Below are positions 33,153 through 41,340 of a stretch of DNA of 64,000 nt, one piece after another. Source of the stretch: Planctomycetota bacterium (lineage in GTDB: Bacteria > Planctomycetota > UBA1135 > UBA2386); contig JADJPQ010000018.1 of the NCBI GenBank assembly GCA_016713175.1, positions 1 to 64,000 on the forward strand. The letters run 5' to 3'. Below the pieces are notes generated by a model. That model made no database searches. It saw only the letters and a program-made list of their open reading frames with translations, and was not told where the DNA came from. Position 1 is the stretch's first letter; each line of letters starts with the position of its first letter. The translations under genes were made by a program, and so were the position numbers.

Positions 33153-33209
33153 GTGTCAATGTGGCAGCCAAGCCGCCTGTCGGGGCGCTGATTCGGTGTC
33201 AATCTGGCA
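33153..33209. repeat. Direct repeat TGCCAnATTGACAC upstream of the chaperone cluster
   Basis: Read on the minus strand, TGCCAGATTGACAC (33209-33196) and TGCCACATTGACAC (33166-33153) differ at one base and start 43 nt apart. They lie upstream of the candidate chaperone promoter, and the distal copy touches the ATG of the divergent NPCBM gene. Each contains TTGACA. They may be activator or operator sites, or alternative -35 elements. Confidence 0.45.
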
Positions 33210-34408
33210 TGGCCGACGTTCGTGCAGCTGCTGTCGTTGCCGCGATGACGTCGGTCCTGCTGGCCCAGGAACCTGCCTTCGAGGTCCTGCTCCGAGATGG
33301 CAGCGTGCTGCCGGCGTTGACGATCGAGACGGCCGGCGCTGACCGGGTCAAGATCATGACGGCACTGCGCCCGGAAGAACGCTCCTGGTCGCAGGTGCTG
33401 TCGATCCAAGGCCGTTCGCAGCCGGATCCTGGTCTGCCGTCGATCCTGCTGGCCGGCGGTGAAGTGCTGCGCGGCGCGATCGCCGGCGGCGACACCGGCG
33501 GCGACTTCTGCGATGTGGAGTCGCGGTCGCTCGGGCGGCTGCGCGTGAAGGTCGATCGGATCGAGTGCGTGCTGCTGCGCGACGACCTCGCCTCGGTCGC
33601 AGACCTCCGGCTGCCGGACGGCGTCGACGAGGCGTTGTTCACCAAGGCTGGTGTCGGTTTCGACCTGCAGGCCGGCGCCATCTTCCAGTTCGGGCCGCAG
33701 GGTGTGTCGTTCCAACCCGATGGCGAAGAGAAGCCGCGCTGGTTCCGGTGGTCGGACCTGGTCGGCATCCGCTTGCGCGATCCGGACCAACGGCCGCAGC
33801 CAGCCACTGTCGAACTGGTGACTGCGGGTGGCGATCGGCTCGGGGTCGTCGTCTCGCAATGGCAGCGCGACCGCATCGAATGCGCACTCGAGGACGGCAC
33901 CGTCGTCCGGCTGCGTCCGGGCGACCTCGCCAGTGCGCTGTTTCTCCGCGACGTCGTGCCGCTGTCGCGGCTGCAGCCGACAGCGGTGACCGAGGCCGGG
34001 TTCGAAGGCGACGTGCTCTGGCCGTGGACCCGCGATCGCGCCGTCGGTGGCGGCCTGCTGCGTTGCGGTGGGTTCACGCATGGCACCGGCATTGGCATGC
34101 ATTCGCGCTCGCGGCTGCAGTTCAAGGTGCCCGCGGGCGTGCAGTTCTTCATGACTCGGGTCGGCATCGATGATGCGGTGCTGGCCCTGCCGGTCCGCGG
34201 CGATGTCGATGTGCAGGTGTTGCACAATGGCAAGCCGGTGTTTGCCCAGGTGTCGCTGCGCAGTGGGCATGCGCCGCACTCGACGGGATTGCTCGCGGTG
34301 CGACCGGGCGACACGATCGAACTGTTCGCCGACTTCGGCAAAGGTCGCGAACTCGGCGATCGCGTGGATTGGCTGGGCGCGTTGTTCCTGACCTCTGGCG
34401 AACGGTGA
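33209..34408 (+). CDS. Exported NPCBM-domain protein
   Basis: The 399-residue product begins with a signal-like segment ending VLLAQ (residues 1-20). A beta-rich body of unknown type follows, and the C-terminal part (about 270-399) matches the NPCBM/NEW2 carbohydrate-binding-like module: GGFTHGTGIGMHSRSRLQFKV is the GxGxHxxS motif, followed by FMTRVGIDD and VLHNGKPVF. It is probably extracellular or periplasmic and binds glycans. Its stop overlaps the GTG of the VWA gene. Confidence 0.8.
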   Translation: MADVRAAAVVAAMTSVLLAQEPAFEVLLRDGSVLPALTIETAGADRVKIMTALRPEERSWSQVLSIQGRSQPDPGLPSILLAGGEVLRGAIAGGDTGGDFCDVESRSLGRLRVKVDRIECVLLRDDLASVADLRLPDGVDEALFTKAGVGFDLQAGAIFQFGPQGVSFQPDGEEKPRWFRWSDLVGIRLRDPDQRPQPATVELVTAGGDRLGVVVSQWQRDRIECALEDGTVVRLRPGDLASALFLRDVVPLSRLQPTAVTEAGFEGDVLWPWTRDRAVGGGLLRCGGFTHGTGIGMHSRSRLQFKVPAGVQFFMTRVGIDDAVLALPVRGDVDVQVLHNGKPVFAQVSLRSGHAPHSTGLLAVRPGDTIELFADFGKGRELGDRVDWLGALFLTSGER

Positions 34409-36810
34409 TCACTGCCGCCAGCATCGCAGTGCTCGCGGCGGCGCCAGGGCTCCTGCTGGTGCGAACGGCGCCGCCTTGGGCTCGGCTGGTGGCGCTGCTC
34501 TCGATGCTGCTGCTGGCGGCGGCGTTGACGATGCCGCCGTCCGCGGTGACGCAGACGGTGCCAGGTGCGGTCGGCTTTGCGACGACGACTTCCGGTGACC
34601 TGCCGCCGTCGATTGCTGCCGAGTTGCAGCGCGCGGGTGCGCTGCTGCGCGCGCACGAACCAGCGGGCGAACGGGGTCTGGCGACGGCCATTGCCGCCGC
34701 GCACACGCACGCGCGCAGCGGGCCGGAGCCGGTGCATGTGCTGTGGAACGGACCAATGCGGGCCGCGGTGTCCGACGCACTGCGCGCTGACCTGGCGTTC
34801 TCGACGACACCGGCCCTGCCGTTTGCGCCGGATTCACTGCAGTTGAGTTGGGCGCGCACGCCGCAGGTCGGGCGGCCGACGTTGCTGGCGGTGGCGCTGC
34901 GCGATCTGCCGATGCCGGCGGCGATCACGGTGACGGTCGGTGGTGAGCCGGTGTTGACCGGCACGAGCAGTGCGACGGTGGAGGGGGCATGGACGCCTTC
35001 CGTACCCGGCGAACACGAACTCGAGGTCCGGGCGCAGATCGGGCCGCATCTGCTCGTTCGTCAAGGTCGCCTGACGATTGCTGCGGCGCCAGCAATCACC
35101 GTTGTCGATCCATCCGGCGTTGCTGCTGCGGCGCTGCGTGCACAGGGGCTGTCGGTGGTGACTGCCGCGGTGGTTCCCGCGGATCTGCGCGGTGTGCCGG
35201 CGCTGGTGCTCGCGACGGCGGTGGATGTGGCGACGCAAGAACGGATCGTCGGCGCGGTCGGCGACGGGATGGGATTGTTGGTCGTCGCGCCGGCGTTTGT
35301 GCCGTTGACCGAACCACTTGCCTCACTGTTGCCGATCCGGCCGTTGCCGGATGCCGTGGCCGACGGTTCCGGTACCGGGTCGAATCAGCCCGGGGACCGG
35401 CCGCGCCGGGATCCGCCGCCTGCCAACGATCCGCCGGGGCCTCGTCCGGATCAGCCGCCGCCGTCGGCGGACCGGCCGCCGAGTGGCGACACCTCCGAAG
35501 CGACGCCGGATCCTGGTGGTCCGAGCGAAGTCGACAAGCATGCGGTGGCGATGATGCTGGTGGTCGACCGTTCGGGGTCGATGGGCGAGGCGCTTGGGCT
35601 GGGTCTGACGAAGATGGACTATGCGCGAACGTCGGCCAGTCGGACGGCGCAGCAGCTTTCGGATGGGGATGCGATCGGGGTGGTGACGTTTGGCAACAAG
35701 GACCAGGCGCGGATTGCGTTGCCGTTGACGGCGGTCGGGGATCCGGGGATTGCGCCGGCGATTGCGCAGTTGCGGGCGTTTCCGAACGAGCAGACGTATC
35801 TGCTGGATGGGATTCGTCGGGCGGCGGCGGAGCTGAAGCAGCGGTTGCTGCCGGTTCGGCATATTGTGGTGATTTCGGATGGGGAGTTCTATGGCGAGGA
35901 TGTGTCGCTGCGCGCGGAGGCGGCGCGGCTGCGGCGCGAGGGGATCACGCTCGGGATCATTTCGTTCATTTCGACGGAGACGCCGTCGTTGTTCAAGGCG
36001 CGGGCTGAGGAGTTGGCGCGGATCGGCGGGGGTTTGTTTACGGCGACGGAGGATCCGACGCGGGTGCCGGTGCATGTGAGTGCGGAAGTGGTGCGGGCGC
36101 TGGATCGGGTTGGTCGGCGGCCGCGCACGGACGCGGATTTGCCGGGGACCGGACCGGGAACGGGGGAGTCGACGCCGTCCGACCCAAAGCCAGACGAACC
36201 GGTGCCGCCCGAGCCGAAACCGCCGGTCGAGCTGCCGCCGCCGCCGCCGTCGCCGCCACAACCTCCGCGGCGATTGACCGTTCGCGCGGTCGCGAAGTCG
36301 CCGCTGCTCGCGCCGCTGCCGACGGTCTGGCCGACGCTCGGCGCAGCAGTGCCGTGCACCGCGCCGCTCGATGCCCACGTGCTCCTGGTCGTCGGCGACG
36401 ACGGTGCGCCGCTGCTGGCGTTTGGCAACCGCGGTCTCGGGCGCGTCGCCGCGTTCGCTGCCGATCCCGCGGCACCGGCGGCGGCCGAGTTCGTGGCGGA
36501 TCCCGCGTTCGCGGCTCGACTTGCTCAGTGGCTGCAGGCAGTTCTGCCGCCCGAACCGCGCCTGGAGTCGCGCCTGCCGCTCGGTGAGCCGGTGGTCACG
36601 CCGGTGGCTCCAAACCCGGCCGAACTGCGGCAACTGGCGGCGATGGCAAGCGGCGAGGTCGTCGACGTCGCGCAGTTCGCCGCCCCGCCGCCGCACGCGC
36701 AGACGACCTTCGAGAGCCAACTGGCCAGGTGGGCCATGATCGGTCTCGCCGCGCTGTTGTTGCTGGCGATCGCCGAACGGATCGCGGCGCATCGCCTGTC
36801 AGGCCGCTGA
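34405..36810 (+). CDS. Membrane-anchored von Willebrand factor A protein
   Basis: Starting at GTG 34405 (GTGA overlap) the product has 801 residues. Two N-terminal membrane helices (ITAASIAVLAAAPGLLLV and LVALLSMLLLAAALTM) precede a periplasmic region, a Pro-rich linker (about 340-375), a VWA domain with the MIDAS motif DRSGSM near 394 and a later ISDGE, then a second Pro-rich linker and a domain like those in BatA-type or glutamine-amidotransferase-like proteins. A C-terminal helix (WAMIGLAALLLLAIAERI) closes it. The layout resembles large planctomycete VWA membrane proteins of unknown role. Confidence 0.85.
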   Translation: MITAASIAVLAAAPGLLLVRTAPPWARLVALLSMLLLAAALTMPPSAVTQTVPGAVGFATTTSGDLPPSIAAELQRAGALLRAHEPAGERGLATAIAAAHTHARSGPEPVHVLWNGPMRAAVSDALRADLAFSTTPALPFAPDSLQLSWARTPQVGRPTLLAVALRDLPMPAAITVTVGGEPVLTGTSSATVEGAWTPSVPGEHELEVRAQIGPHLLVRQGRLTIAAAPAITVVDPSGVAAAALRAQGLSVVTAAVVPADLRGVPALVLATAVDVATQERIVGAVGDGMGLLVVAPAFVPLTEPLASLLPIRPLPDAVADGSGTGSNQPGDRPRRDPPPANDPPGPRPDQPPPSADRPPSGDTSEATPDPGGPSEVDKHAVAMMLVVDRSGSMGEALGLGLTKMDYARTSASRTAQQLSDGDAIGVVTFGNKDQARIALPLTAVGDPGIAPAIAQLRAFPNEQTYLLDGIRRAAAELKQRLLPVRHIVVISDGEFYGEDVSLRAEAARLRREGITLGIISFISTETPSLFKARAEELARIGGGLFTATEDPTRVPVHVSAEVVRALDRVGRRPRTDADLPGTGPGTGESTPSDPKPDEPVPPEPKPPVELPPPPPSPPQPPRRLTVRAVAKSPLLAPLPTVWPTLGAAVPCTAPLDAHVLLVVGDDGAPLLAFGNRGLGRVAAFAADPAAPAAAEFVADPAFAARLAQWLQAVLPPEPRLESRLPLGEPVVTPVAPNPAELRQLAAMASGEVVDVAQFAAPPPHAQTTFESQLARWAMIGLAALLLLAIAERIAAHRLSGR

Positions 36811-36813
36811 CGC

Positions 36814-37347
36814 CTACTTGTCGTCGCTCCGGCGGATCATCTCGGCTGGCTTGGGCACCGAGTGCTTGGTGGTCGGATCCCAGTAGGTCTCCTCCGGCAG
36901 GATCACTTCCTGGTACATCGACGTCGTCATCGAGCCATCGGCGTGTTCGTACCACTCGAACCCTTCGGCATCGACGACGATCGCGACCACCGGCGGCACC
37001 AGACCATGCCCGTGGTTGCGTTGCACCGGCGGCGCCCAGGTCATGCCGTTCAAGAACGGCAGCTTGCGGCCATCGGGCAGCGGAATGCCGCGTTCGACTG
37101 CCGGCAGCGCCGTGATCAGGCGGCGCGATCCGGGGCGCCCGCCGCTCTTCCTGTGCAGCGGTCGCGGCACCTTGTGGTCGGTCAGCACTTCTGGTTCGCC
37201 GCCCGGTGCTGCGGTCGCTGGCGCCGGGGCCGGTTCTGCCCCGGCTGACGTTCGGGAACGTGCCACTGCACCAGGCGGTGCTTCGCTCCGCCACCAGAGC
37301 AACGCGGCGATGCCGGCGAGCACGGCGATGGTCGACAGGACGCGCAC
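36814..37347 (-). CDS. Membrane-anchored protein, unknown
   Basis: The 177-residue product starts at GTG 37347, 2 nt after the preceding gene stop. It has an N-terminal membrane helix (VLSTIAVLAGIAALLWW), an Ala/Pro-rich linker (about 27-50) and a soluble domain with HGHGLVPPVVAIVVD and FEWYEHADGSMTTSMYQ. No family is recognised. Its stop lies 3 nt from the convergent VWA gene stop. Confidence 0.6.
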   Translation of the reverse strand: MRVLSTIAVLAGIAALLWWRSEAPPGAVARSRTSAGAEPAPAPATAAPGGEPEVLTDHKVPRPLHRKSGGRPGSRRLITALPAVERGIPLPDGRKLPFLNGMTWAPPVQRNHGHGLVPPVVAIVVDAEGFEWYEHADGSMTTSMYQEVILPEETYWDPTTKHSVPKPAEMIRRSDDK

Positions 37348-37349
37348 GA

Positions 37350-38582
37350 TCAGTTGATGATCTTGATCGACACGGCGTTGGTGAGCGCCAGATCGGTCAC
37401 GCCGGCGACGGGATCGACGTTGGCGACGACGCCCTGCATCTTGATCCACTGATTGAGACCGGCCGGACCGAACCGCGGGATCTGGTACGCCGCACTCTGG
37501 GTGAACCAATGCCCCTGGTTGTCGAGCGTGAACAGCTGGCTCGCGTTGGTGAAGCCGAACAGCAGTGGGTCGCCGGGGTTCAGCAACAGGCTGCCGAAGC
37601 CATACGGAATCGGGATCTGCCACCACACCGGATCGAAGCTGAACAGCGCCGAGAACGTGCCGTTGCCGGTGCCGTAGCGCGCGCCGCCCTCGAAGTCGAA
37701 CCACATGTTGGCGGCGGTGCCGGTCCAGGTCTGGTTGGCCCAATCGCAGGCCAGCATCGTGGTGCCGCGGAACCGTTCGTTCTGGCGCGCCCCCGCGTCG
37801 TAGCGATTGCCGTGGAAGCCGCCGACGTGGAACACCGGCTCGTCGAGGATCAAGCCGATCTTGAAGCGGTACGGGCCGGCGACCGGCGAGATGGTGCGGA
37901 CATTGTTCGCGTTGGGCGGCGACGCGAAGCCCTGGTAGACCTGCCCTGGGATGCCCCAGGCGCCCTTCCAGTCGCCCTCGAGCGACTGGCCGCCGGCCGG
38001 ATCATCGCCCCATTCGCCGCCGCGGTAGGTGGCGAACAGGATCAGCTTCTGCTGCTGGCTCAGCGGCAGTGCGATCGGAGTCGTCAGCGTGAACGAGTGC
38101 TCGAAGATCGATTGCCCCGCGGCAGGAACCGACAACGTGCTGCTCGGGATGCGGACGAGGTCGGGCAGGGCGCCGTTGCTGTGGTGGCGGAAGTAGGTCG
38201 AGTACGGTTCGGCCGGCGCGATGCCGGTCTCCATCTGGTAGGTCTCGGTCGTCGTCGGGAAGGTGGTGACGGCGGCGCCGACGAAGATGGTCTGGGTGAA
38301 GCCGGTGATCGTCATCCAGCGGTTCTGCTGGAACGGGTCGCTGGCGGCGTGGAAGCGTTCGTCGGGGACGTAGGCCCAGCAGCGCCACCCGGCGGCGACG
38401 CCTGGCGACGTGACGTAGCCGGGCGGCTGCAAGCCGTTGGCCGGGTAGTTGCGGCCGGTGCCGGTGTGGGTTGCGGTGGAGACGACGTCGAACTCGTTGG
38501 CGAACTGGGCCGGACAGTAGTTCTGGGCGATGACCTGGGTCGTCAGCGCGAGGATTGCGGCGGTGGGGATCGCGGTGCGCAT
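37350..38582 (-). CDS. Secreted protein of unknown function
   Basis: A 410-residue product with a clear signal peptide (MRTAIPTAAILALTTQVIAQ). The rest is a beta-rich, Gly/Asn/aromatic-rich sequence without a recognised domain, including MWFDFEGGARYGTGNGTFSALF. GGAG precedes the ATG at 38582, so this gene has a normal leader; a TATCCT on the minus strand about 65 nt upstream is a plausible -10. Proteins of this style with a C-terminal VSIKI strand are common in planctomycetes. Confidence 0.65.
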   Translation of the reverse strand: MRTAIPTAAILALTTQVIAQNYCPAQFANEFDVVSTATHTGTGRNYPANGLQPPGYVTSPGVAAGWRCWAYVPDERFHAASDPFQQNRWMTITGFTQTIFVGAAVTTFPTTTETYQMETGIAPAEPYSTYFRHHSNGALPDLVRIPSSTLSVPAAGQSIFEHSFTLTTPIALPLSQQQKLILFATYRGGEWGDDPAGGQSLEGDWKGAWGIPGQVYQGFASPPNANNVRTISPVAGPYRFKIGLILDEPVFHVGGFHGNRYDAGARQNERFRGTTMLACDWANQTWTGTAANMWFDFEGGARYGTGNGTFSALFSFDPVWWQIPIPYGFGSLLLNPGDPLLFGFTNASQLFTLDNQGHWFTQSAAYQIPRFGPAGLNQWIKMQGVVANVDPVAGVTDLALTNAVSIKIIN

Positions 38583-38731
38583 GGGTCTCCGGTGCGGTGG
38601 TTTCGCCCGGGTTGGGAACCTGGTCCGGGCGGGACGTCCGAGTCGGGCAGGATAGCGCCTTGGTGGTGCCGCCGCCTGGTGGTCGTGGTGATCGTTGGCA
38701 CGGATCGATGGGAATCGGCCGCGTTCGTACG

Positions 38732-38857
38732 ATGGCAGGCACGGTGGGTGCTTCTGTGCGCGTCGCATGTCTCGCGCTGATGGCGGGCTCGGCGTCTTGC
38801 TCCACGGTCCTTGGCTATCCCTCGGCCCGCGCCGGCGATCGACAACGGGTGCCGTGA
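38732..38857 (+). other. Possible 41-residue lipoprotein-like ORF
   Basis: In the 291-nt gap before the serine hydrolase, ATG 38732 opens 41 codons with a hydrophobic segment ending MAGSASC, similar to a lipoprotein signal but with a poor lipobox. It may be a gene fragment or chance. The rest of the gap holds nothing I can recognise. Confidence 0.2.
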
Positions 38858-38873
38858 CGTCAGGGTGCGGCGC

Positions 38874-39791
38874 TCATTGCGCCCGCGCCAATCGCGCTTC
38901 GATCTGCCGTGCCGCCGCACCCAGTCGTTGCCCCGTCGCCGCGCGATCGCCGGCCGCTACGCCATCCTGAGCCAGCATCACGACGAACACCACTGGACCA
39001 TCCGGACCTTCGCGCCAGCCTGCCTCCACCCGCGTGATCGGATCGGAATCGAGCGCGCCGCCCTTCCGGAACACCGGCCGCCCCTGCCCATCCGCCGTAC
39101 TGGCCAGCACGTCCCGACACGCGTCGATCGTCGCCGCCGACAACCCCGCGACCGCCCGCTGCGCCAACGCACCGTGCACCGCGGCGAGGGCACGCGCCGT
39201 CGCCTCGTTGTCCCCGTTGGCCGTGCGATCGGCCAGCATGTAGCGCCGCACGGCCAGGCCGGCCCAATCCGGATGCCGCGCGTGCAACTTGCGGTCTAGG
39301 AACAAAGGTCCGCCGCAGAACGCGGTCACCAGGTTGGCGGCGATGTTGTACGTCAGGTTGTCGACCCCGCGGCCGGAGATCATCGCTTCGGCGATCCGCC
39401 GCGTGCTCGCCGTCGCCAGCGCCTTGCGCGCGGTCTCCCGCTGTGCCGGCGTGAAGTGCGCGAGTGCCGGGTGCTTGCTGTCGGCGAACAGTTCGGCCAC
39501 CCCTGGGAGCGGCGCATCGAGTGCGGAGGCGCGCGCCGCGAACAGTTCCACCAGATAGCTCGCCTTGATCGCGCTTGCGCACGGCATCGGTGTCTCGACG
39601 TTCCAGGCCATCGTCGGTTGGCCGCCGGCGGGTCCCGACCAGACCGCGGCCCGAACGCCCGGTCCGAGTGTTCGTACGATGTCGCGCACTTCGGCAGCCA
39701 GTTGCACGTCGGTGGCGCGGTCGGCGATCGGGACCGGTGCCGAAGTGCAGGCGGCGAACAGCAGGAAGAGGAGGTGTGCGGGTCGATGCAT
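38874..39791 (-). CDS. Beta-lactamase-like serine hydrolase (lipoprotein)
   Basis: A 305-residue member of the class A beta-lactamase/DD-peptidase fold. The signal ends LLFAAC, giving a lipidated Cys15. The nucleophile is Ser73 in S-A-I-K (SxxK). The second motif is T-Y-N (147-149) in place of SDN, and the third is K-G-G (242-244) in place of KTG. These changes argue against a true beta-lactamase; an esterase or peptidase role is more likely. It lies 8 nt after the sulfatase gene and is probably co-transcribed. Confidence 0.8.
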   Translation of the reverse strand: MHRPAHLLFLLFAACTSAPVPIADRATDVQLAAEVRDIVRTLGPGVRAAVWSGPAGGQPTMAWNVETPMPCASAIKASYLVELFAARASALDAPLPGVAELFADSKHPALAHFTPAQRETARKALATASTRRIAEAMISGRGVDNLTYNIAANLVTAFCGGPLFLDRKLHARHPDWAGLAVRRYMLADRTANGDNEATARALAAVHGALAQRAVAGLSAATIDACRDVLASTADGQGRPVFRKGGALDSDPITRVEAGWREGPDGPVVFVVMLAQDGVAAGDRAATGQRLGAAARQIEARLARAQ

Positions 39792-39799
39792 GGGACGGT

Positions 39800-41185
39800 T
39801 CAGCGCGGCGCGGTGGACGTGGTCGACCAGGCCGAACGCAACGTGTCGGTCCGCGCGCGCAGGGCCAGCAGGGTCGCGGCGAACCCGGGGTCGGCAACCA
39901 GGTCATGCACCTGGTCCCGATCGGCGCGGTGGTCGTACAGTTCCTCGCTCCCGGGCACCCCATCGAGCCAACTGATGTAGGTGAACCGGTCCGTGCGCAC
40001 ACCCTCGCTGCGCGGAATGCGCGCGTGCACGAAGCGATGCTCGAACAGGAACTCCGAACGCCAGTCGGCCGGCGCGCGGCCGGCCAGCAGCGGCACGACG
40101 CTGCGGCCCTGGTGCGCGGCGCTCGGCTCAGCCCCTGCCAGTTGCAGCAGCGTCGGCGCCAGATCGACGTTCAGCACCACGTGATCGGAGGTCGTGCCAC
40201 GGTGCAACCCCGGCGCACGTGGGTCGTACACCAGCATCGGCACCCGCAGCGACAGTTCATAGCCATACCATTTGTCGGCGAAGCCGCGTTCGCCGAGGAA
40301 GTAGCCGTTGTCGGACGTGAACACGACGATCGTGTCGGTCGCCAGTTCGCGACGCGCGAGTTCCTGCCGCAGCCGGCCGACCGCCGCATCGACGCCGCGG
40401 ATCATCCGGTGGTAGCCGCGGACCATGTCCTGGTACTTGGCCGGCGTATCGAAGCGCCAGCCAAAGCGCACCCGGCTCTCCGATTCGCGCAGGAACGCCG
40501 GCAGCCTGGTGAAGAACGCGTCGTCCATCGAGGCCGGCACCGGGAACTCCGTCTGCGCATAGACGGTGTCTTGCTCATGTGGCCAGAAGTACTGCTGCTT
40601 GCTGCCGTCGTCCGCATGCGGCGCATTGAAACTGATCGACAGGCACCAGGGTTGGCCGGCGTTGCAGCCGTCGAGGAACTCGAGCGCGCGGTCGGTCTCG
40701 AGGTCGGTGAGGTGTCGTTCGGTGCCGTCGTCGCGGCGCTTGCGGTACGGCGGACTCAGTGGCACGAACGAATCGAACATCCGGGCCGTGGCGCCCTCGG
40801 GCACCTTGACCCCGAACTTGCCGACGAACCCCGTACGGTAACCGGCGGCGCGCAGGCGCGTTGGATAGGACGCATCGACCCACGAGTCGGCGAGTGGCGG
40901 CGTCCCGAAGGTGAAGCGGTGCGCACTCTCGTAGCTGCCACACAGGATCGACGCGCGGCTCGCGGCGCAGATCGGCGTGGTCACGAACGCCTGCCGGAAG
41001 TTCACCCCGTCGCGAGCGAGGGCATCGACGTGCGGTGTGTCGACGAACTGGTTGCCGGTGCAGCCGAGGCTGTCGAATCGCTGATCATCGGTCACCAGGA
41101 TCAGCAGGTTGGGCCGTTTCGCCGGCTCCTGGGCAACCAGGCAATTGGCAAACACCAGCACCGCGCTGAGCCGAAAGGCAGGCAT
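39800..41185 (-). CDS. Secreted sulfatase
   Basis: An alkaline-phosphatase-superfamily sulfatase of 461 residues with a signal peptide (MPAFRLSAVLVFANCLVAQ). Metal-binding NLLILVTDDQRFD is at 26-38. The active-site Cys73 lies in TTPICAASRASI, the position converted to formylglycine, in a C-A-A-S-R form of the C-x-P-x-R motif. GKFGVKVPEG and FTSDNGYFLGERG follow. It likely removes sulfate from polysaccharides or glycosaminoglycans, a common planctomycete trait. No formylglycine-generating enzyme is in the window. Confidence 0.93.
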   Translation of the reverse strand: MPAFRLSAVLVFANCLVAQEPAKRPNLLILVTDDQRFDSLGCTGNQFVDTPHVDALARDGVNFRQAFVTTPICAASRASILCGSYESAHRFTFGTPPLADSWVDASYPTRLRAAGYRTGFVGKFGVKVPEGATARMFDSFVPLSPPYRKRRDDGTERHLTDLETDRALEFLDGCNAGQPWCLSISFNAPHADDGSKQQYFWPHEQDTVYAQTEFPVPASMDDAFFTRLPAFLRESESRVRFGWRFDTPAKYQDMVRGYHRMIRGVDAAVGRLRQELARRELATDTIVVFTSDNGYFLGERGFADKWYGYELSLRVPMLVYDPRAPGLHRGTTSDHVVLNVDLAPTLLQLAGAEPSAAHQGRSVVPLLAGRAPADWRSEFLFEHRFVHARIPRSEGVRTDRFTYISWLDGVPGSEELYDHRADRDQVHDLVADPGFAATLLALRARTDTLRSAWSTTSTAPR

Positions 41186-41340
41186 TGTCGTGCTCAGGTT
41201 CCCTTGCGGCGTCGCCGTTGTCCACGCCGCGGCCCTCGGATACCGCGCTTTGGCGTGGTCCGGGTGCAGGTCGGCCGGGTCGCAGACTTTCCTGACCCGG
41301 CTCCGCTTGACACCCTGCCGCAGCCCACAAGAATCGCGGG

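Noticed and set aside
32906..33208. CIRCE (HrcA) operator in the groEL leader
   Set aside because: I looked for the TTAGCACTC/GAGTGCTAA pair on both strands and did not find it.
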